Positions 6,784-9,888 of a DNA stretch of 9,888 bases are shown here, piece by piece. The notes beneath the pieces were generated by a model. That model was not told the origin of the DNA. It was given only the letters and a program-made list of their open reading frames with translations, and made no database searches. The stretch's first letter is position 1. Each line of letters begins with the position of its first letter. Origin of the DNA: Bacteroidales bacterium (lineage in GTDB: Bacteria > Bacteroidota > Bacteroidia > Bacteroidales > DTU049); the NCBI GenBank assembly GCA_030017935.1, contig JASEGF010000066.1:1-9888 (forward strand), given 5' to 3'. The position numbers and the translations under genes were made by a program.

Positions 6784-8046
6784 ATGAAAAAAAATAATAT
6801 AATAGTTGTAATATTAATTTTTTTGAGTATAAATCTGCATAGTCAAAAGGTATTAATACCAATGGATAATGCACAAAATGATCATTTAAAAGCTTATGGC
6901 CTTACATATTTTATGTTAGAGAATGGTTTTGAGGTGGAGTGGTTATTAAATTATCGAGGTGGCAGTTTTATGATGCCATACGGCAAACCATTAATACAAG
7001 AATGTATTTTGCGAGGAATAAGTTATGAAATATTGTCAGAATCTCAAGCTACTGCAATTTATGAATACATAGCAGACCCATCAATCAATGCAGACGTTAT
7101 TAAGCTAACCAAAGCTCCTAGAATAGCCGTTTATGCACCACCTACAAATTTACCGTGGGACGATGCAGTAACCTTAGTACTAACATATGCAGATATACCG
7201 TATGATCAGATATATGACAAAGAAGTTTTGCAAGGTATTTTGCCCACATATGACTGGCTACACATACATCATGAAGATTTTACTGGACAATTTGGTAAAT
7301 TTTGGGCACAGTATAAAAACACGGAATGGTATCAAAAAGATCAACAATATGCAGAGCAGCTAGCAAGATCATTAGGCTTTACAAAAGTATCGCAACTTAA
7401 ACTAGCTGTAGCTAAAAATATTAGAGATTATGTAGCTGGAGGTGGTTATTTGTTTGCTATGTGCAGTGCACCAGAAAGTATAGATATAGCTTTAGCTGCC
7501 GATGGTGTAGATATATGTGATGTACCATTTGATGGAGATCCACCAGATCCTAATGCACAAAACAAATTAGATTTTAGTAAAACTTTTGCTTTTACAAATT
7601 TCAAAATTTACACCAATCCATATATTTATGCAAAATCAGATATAGACGTTACTATGACTCGCCCTCAGATACGTGAAGAGGATGATTATTTTGCTCTATT
7701 TGAATTTTCAGCTAAATGGGATCCAGTGCCTACTATGCTTTGTCAAAATCATGAGAGAATAATAAAAGGTTTTATGGGACAATCTACAGCCTTTACTAAA
7801 AGTAAAATAAAAAAAGATATTTTAATAATGGGAGAAAATAAATCTCTCAATGAAGCAAGATATATTCACGGCGAATATGGTCGAGGTACATTCTCATTCT
7901 ATGGAGGTCATGATCCAGAGGACTATCGTCATTTTGTTTATGATCCTCCTACTGACCTTAATTTATTTAAAAATTCACCAGGTTATCGATTAATTTTAAA
8001 TAATGTACTATTCCCTGCTGCACAAAAGAAAAAATTAAAAACGTAA
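6784..8046 (+). CDS. Secreted GATase1-like protein of unknown function (database name 'asparagine synthetase B')
   Basis: This 420-residue protein belongs to a Bacteroidota family that databases often call asparagine synthetase B. It has neither the N-terminal Cys2 glutaminase domain nor the PP-loop synthetase domain of AsnB. Residues 1-20 are a Sec signal peptide (KKNN, hydrophobic core, LHS-Q cleavage site), so it acts outside the cytoplasm. The conserved N-terminal block is VLIPMDNAQNDHLKAYG (23-39) and NYRGGSF (56-62). From about 111, APRIAVYAPPTNLPWDDA and YDWLHIHHEDF (156-166) look like the start of a class I glutamine amidotransferase/ThuA-like fold. AGGGYLFAMCSAPE (218-231) then resembles a nucleophile elbow around C227. 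The H376 block GGHDPEDY (374-381) could supply the histidine. Substrate and reaction are unknown. I infer the fold only from motif layout. The gene appears monocistronic. Confidence 0.7.
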   Translation: MKKNNIIVVILIFLSINLHSQKVLIPMDNAQNDHLKAYGLTYFMLENGFEVEWLLNYRGGSFMMPYGKPLIQECILRGISYEILSESQATAIYEYIADPSINADVIKLTKAPRIAVYAPPTNLPWDDAVTLVLTYADIPYDQIYDKEVLQGILPTYDWLHIHHEDFTGQFGKFWAQYKNTEWYQKDQQYAEQLARSLGFTKVSQLKLAVAKNIRDYVAGGGYLFAMCSAPESIDIALAADGVDICDVPFDGDPPDPNAQNKLDFSKTFAFTNFKIYTNPYIYAKSDIDVTMTRPQIREEDDYFALFEFSAKWDPVPTMLCQNHERIIKGFMGQSTAFTKSKIKKDILIMGENKSLNEARYIHGEYGRGTFSFYGGHDPEDYRHFVYDPPTDLNLFKNSPGYRLILNNVLFPAAQKKKLKT

Positions 8047-8074
8047 AATTTGATAATTTAAAAAGAAATAAAAA

Positions 8075-8146
8075 TAGGCGGTAGGGGATTCGAACCCCTA
8101 TCTTCAGAATGAGGGTCTGAGATCCTAGCCCTTAGACGAACCGCCC
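8075..8146 (-). tRNA. tRNA-Glu (anticodon CUC)
   Basis: This is a 72-nt cloverleaf read on the minus strand. The acceptor stem is GGGCGGT with ACCGCCT, so G1 faces U72 as a wobble pair, and the discriminator is A73. The D stem GTCT/GGAT carries the GGGCTAGG-type loop. The anticodon stem TCAGA/TCTGA has five perfect pairs. The seven-base anticodon loop CCCTCAT gives anticodon CUC (reads GAG). The variable loop is AGAT, and the T arm AGGGG-TTCGAAT-CCCCT is perfect. The base before the anticodon is C33, where U33 is nearly universal. CCA is not encoded. Glu identity rests on the anticodon and on the TTCGTCTA 5' region typical of tRNA-Glu. It has its own promoter and a T-rich tract after the 3' end. 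Confidence 0.9.
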
Positions 8147-8158
8147 AAATGATTTTTG

Positions 8159-8190
8159 CAAAATTAAAAATAATTTATAATTATACCAAA
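8159..8190 (-). promoter_or_regulatory. Consensus Bacteroidota promoter for tRNA-Glu
   Basis: On the minus strand, TTTG (8187-8190) is followed after 20 bases by TAATTTTG (8159-8166). Both boxes match TTTG / TAnnTTTG exactly, and the spacing is ideal. The mature tRNA 5' end is 12 bases downstream. It is the best-formed promoter in the window and argues that the tRNA is expressed. Confidence 0.75.
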
Positions 8191-8228
8191 TTTAAATTTT
8201 TTAAATCTTCAATTTAATCCAAGTTTCT

Positions 8229-8460
8229 GGTTCTATAACGTTTTATATGGGGAGAGATTAAAAAAGAGTAATTTCACAAAAATGAATTTTATTTATTATT
8301 GGACTGTTAAATATTAACCACAAAGTTATCAAAGAAGGCACAAAGAACACAGAGAATGATAGAATTAAAAAGCTTAAAAATGACACCTTGTGAACTTTGT
8401 GTAATATCTTAGTGCCCTTTGTGGTAAAAATAATTAACCCACAATAAACGTTATAGAACC
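8229..8460 (+). mobile_element. Foldback MITE-like element, copy 2
   Basis: This 232-bp copy of the element at 5811 lies in the same direction. Its terminal inverted repeats are better preserved: GGTTCTATAACGTTT at the left is an exact 15-bp complement of the right end. The inner arms are at about 8315-8354 (AACCACAAAG onward) and 8385-8426 (ending CTTTGTGGTA). It keeps two short segments missing from copy 1, around 8242-8252 and 8272-8287, so it is closer to the full-length form. An 8-bp direct repeat, CCAAGTTT, lies at 8219-8226 and 8459-8466, flanking or just overlapping the ends. That could be a target-site duplication, although the boundary is two bases off. No protein is encoded. It sits between the tRNA promoter and sucC. 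Confidence 0.75.
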
Positions 8461-8484
8461 AAGTTTTTATTTTCATTTTTTTAT

Positions 8485-8492
8485 TAATTTTA
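8485..8492 (+). promoter_or_regulatory. Possible -7 box of sucC
   Basis: TAATTTTA, one base off TAnnTTTG, sits 21 bp before the sucC ATG within the same TTATTAATTTTAC string found before the gene at 6784. No -33 box is clear: the region where it would fall is the edge of the foldback element, so the insertion may have replaced it. An AGGA at 8507-8510, three bases before the ATG, is the only ribosome-binding-like sequence in the window. Confidence 0.3.
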
Positions 8493-8513
8493 CGAAATAA
8501 AAAATTAGGATAA

Positions 8514-9704
8514 ATGAATTTGCATGAATATCAATCAAAAAACCTATTAGAACAATTCGGCATTAAAGTTGGAAAAAGATTTCTGGCATATAATCCAGAC
8601 GAAGCTTATGAAGCTGCGTTAAATTTAAAAGAATTAACAGGCTCAGAAATTTGCGCAGTAAAAGCTCAAGTTCATGCTGGCGGCAGAGGAAAAGCTGGTG
8701 GCGTAAAAATTGCTAAATCACCTGAAGAAGCTAAAAAATTAACTTCACAAATTATAGGAATGAGATTAGTAACACCACAAACTGATGAAAATGGCAAATT
8801 AGTACGAAAAGTTTTAATAGAACAAAATTTATACTATGAAGGAAAAGAAAATGTTCAAGAATTTTATATGAGCATATCCTGCGATCGAAAAAATGAAAAA
8901 AATGTTATACTATACTCTACACAAGGTGGAATGGAGATAGAGAAAGTTGCTGAAGCAACACCAAATTTGATTTTCAAAGAGTTTATAAACCCTATAACTG
9001 GGTTGATGCCATATCAAGCACGTAAAATTGCATTTAATTTGGGATTAAATGGTGATGCTTTTAATGATATGCTATATTTTATTACTAAATTATATCAAAC
9101 ATTTATAGGTATAGACGCGTCATTAATAGAGATAAATCCAGTTTTGAAAACTAGTGATAATCAAATATATCCTGCAGATGCTAAAATTGTTTTAGATGAT
9201 TCTGCACTTTTTAGACACCCCGAGCTTAGTGGATTACGCGACATAGAAGAAGAAAATCAATTAGAATTAGAAGCAAATTCTGTAGGATTGAATTACGTAA
9301 AATTAGATGGTAACGTAGCATGTATGGTTAATGGTGCAGGCTTAGCTATGGCTACCATGGATTTAATTGCTATAGCTGGAGCTAAACCAGCCAATTTTTT
9401 AGATGTAGGTGGCTCAGCAAGCTCTGAACAAATAGAAAAAGGTTTTAGAATAATATTAAAAGACCCCTCAGTAAAAGCTATTTTAGTTAATATTTTTGGA
9501 GGTATTGTACGATGCGATAGGGTAGCTAATGGTATCATAGAAGCCTACAGAAATGTAGAAAATATTGATATACCTATAATTGTTCGTCTACAAGGCACAA
9601 ATGCACAATTAGCAAAAGAAATTTTAGAATCATCAAAATTAAAATTAATACCAGCAAATACATTAGATGAAGTTATAGAATGTATAAAAGCTCTTAATCT
9701 TTAA
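8514..9704 (+). CDS. sucC: Succinyl-CoA ligase (ADP-forming) beta subunit
   Basis: This is the nucleotide-binding subunit of the TCA-cycle enzyme that converts succinyl-CoA to succinate with ATP formation; it works as a complex with the alpha subunit SucD. The start MNLHEYQSK is the family's standard N-terminus. The ATP-grasp loop KAQVHAGGRGKAGGV is at residues 50-64. The magnesium site is IEINP (205-209, N208) with D222, spaced 14 apart as in E. coli. The C-terminal CoA-ligase domain has NGAGLAMATMD (273-283), DVGGSAS (297-303), NIFGGIVRCD (326-335) and the GTN turn at 361-363. At 396 residues it is slightly longer than the E. coli protein (388) and intact. sucD does not follow: the next gene starts 117 bp later and is unrelated by its first residues, so the alpha subunit is encoded elsewhere. 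Confidence 0.98.
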   Translation: MNLHEYQSKNLLEQFGIKVGKRFLAYNPDEAYEAALNLKELTGSEICAVKAQVHAGGRGKAGGVKIAKSPEEAKKLTSQIIGMRLVTPQTDENGKLVRKVLIEQNLYYEGKENVQEFYMSISCDRKNEKNVILYSTQGGMEIEKVAEATPNLIFKEFINPITGLMPYQARKIAFNLGLNGDAFNDMLYFITKLYQTFIGIDASLIEINPVLKTSDNQIYPADAKIVLDDSALFRHPELSGLRDIEEENQLELEANSVGLNYVKLDGNVACMVNGAGLAMATMDLIAIAGAKPANFLDVGGSASSEQIEKGFRIILKDPSVKAILVNIFGGIVRCDRVANGIIEAYRNVENIDIPIIVRLQGTNAQLAKEILESSKLKLIPANTLDEVIECIKALNL

Positions 9705-9795
9705 TAATCAAAAAAAATAATTTTGAGAGAGGGAAGGGGTGTTAGATATTATTATTATGTATAAAATTATATATGCTAATATTTTAAAAATATAT

Positions 9796-9803
9796 TATCT
9801 TTG
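9796..9803 (+). promoter_or_regulatory. -7 box of the gene at the right edge
   Basis: TATCTTTG is a perfect TAnnTTTG match, 18 bp before the ATG at 9822 and followed by the common CAA context. A -33 TTTG is not evident 19-21 bases upstream. The spacer after sucC (9705-9795) also holds a purine run, GAGAGAGGGAAGGGG, that stands out in this AT-rich DNA but has no recognised role. Confidence 0.45.
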
Positions 9804-9821
9804 CAACAAATATTATTAAAC

Positions 9822-9888
9822 ATGAAAAACATAGTATCAAACCTCAAAGAACACTTATCACAGGGCAAACAACTAAACTTAGAATTCC
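9822..9888 (+). CDS. Unidentified protein, N-terminal fragment (runs off right edge)
   Basis: Twenty-two codons are visible before the window ends, beginning MKNIVSNLKEHLSQGK and continuing QLNLEF. There is no stop. The residues look like a soluble, helical N-terminus with no signal peptide. Support for a real gene comes from the perfect TAnnTTTG box 18 bp upstream and from the same orientation as sucC. The fragment is too short to assign a family, and it does not match the start of SucD. Confidence 0.5.
   Translation, partial: MKNIVSNLKEHLSQGKQLNLEF

Noticed and set aside
6665..6874. 69-residue minus-strand reading frame across the acpH to GATase-like spacer
   Set aside because: It overlaps the signal peptide of the plus-strand gene, is low-complexity and hydrophobic from AT-rich DNA, and has no promoter or recognisable motif.
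8258..8476. 72-residue minus-strand reading frame inside foldback copy 2
   Set aside because: It lies almost wholly within the repeat, and its TTKGTK/HKVHKV residues are a by-product of the CTTTGTG units. Copy 1 does not maintain an equivalent frame.
1..9888. Inferring the restriction site from site depletion
   Set aside because: By eye, GGATC/GATCC occurs about a dozen times and GAGTC/GACTC about twice. The sample is too small, codon use (Asp-Pro) favours GATCC, and a methylated host need not avoid its own site.

Overview
The window comes from a very AT-rich chromosome of the phylum Bacteroidota. Three things point there: promoters of the TTTG / TAnnTTTG type, starts that mostly lack a Shine-Dalgarno sequence, and gene families typical of the phylum (a lipoprotein glutaminyl cyclase next to cysS, and the secreted protein that databases label 'asparagine synthetase B'). 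All protein genes read on the + strand. The only minus-strand gene is a tRNA.

Region 1 (1-2766) is a type IIS restriction-modification cassette. It holds the C-terminal part of an AlwI/BspD6I-family endonuclease whose frame runs off the left edge, overlapped by a first beta-class adenine methyltransferase, then 6 bp later a second one resembling DpnA. Two different methyltransferases fit an asymmetric recognition site, with one enzyme per strand.

Region 2 (2845-5810) is a tight housekeeping operon: cysS, a zinc-dependent glutaminyl-peptide cyclotransferase lipoprotein overlapping the cysS end by 19 bp, and dtd 2 bp further on. CysS and Dtd both serve tRNA aminoacylation quality. The cyclase matures exported proteins that begin with Gln.

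Region 3 (5811-8460) is bounded by two same-direction copies of a 205-232 bp foldback element. Its ends are inverted repeats beginning GGTTCTATAA, and it has inner arms rich in CACAAAG. It looks like a non-autonomous MITE. Between the copies lie an acyl-carrier-protein phosphodiesterase gene, a secreted GATase-like protein gene, and a minus-strand tRNA-Glu(CUC) with a near-ideal Bacteroidota promoter but a cytosine at the normally invariant U33.

Region 4 (8461-9888) holds sucC (succinyl-CoA ligase beta subunit, no sucD beside it) and the first 22 codons of an unidentified gene behind a perfect TAnnTTTG box.

I see no clearly new multi-gene defence system. The points most worth following are the foldback repeat family, the odd tRNA, the mislabelled secreted protein, and the catalytic-site spacing of the restriction enzyme.
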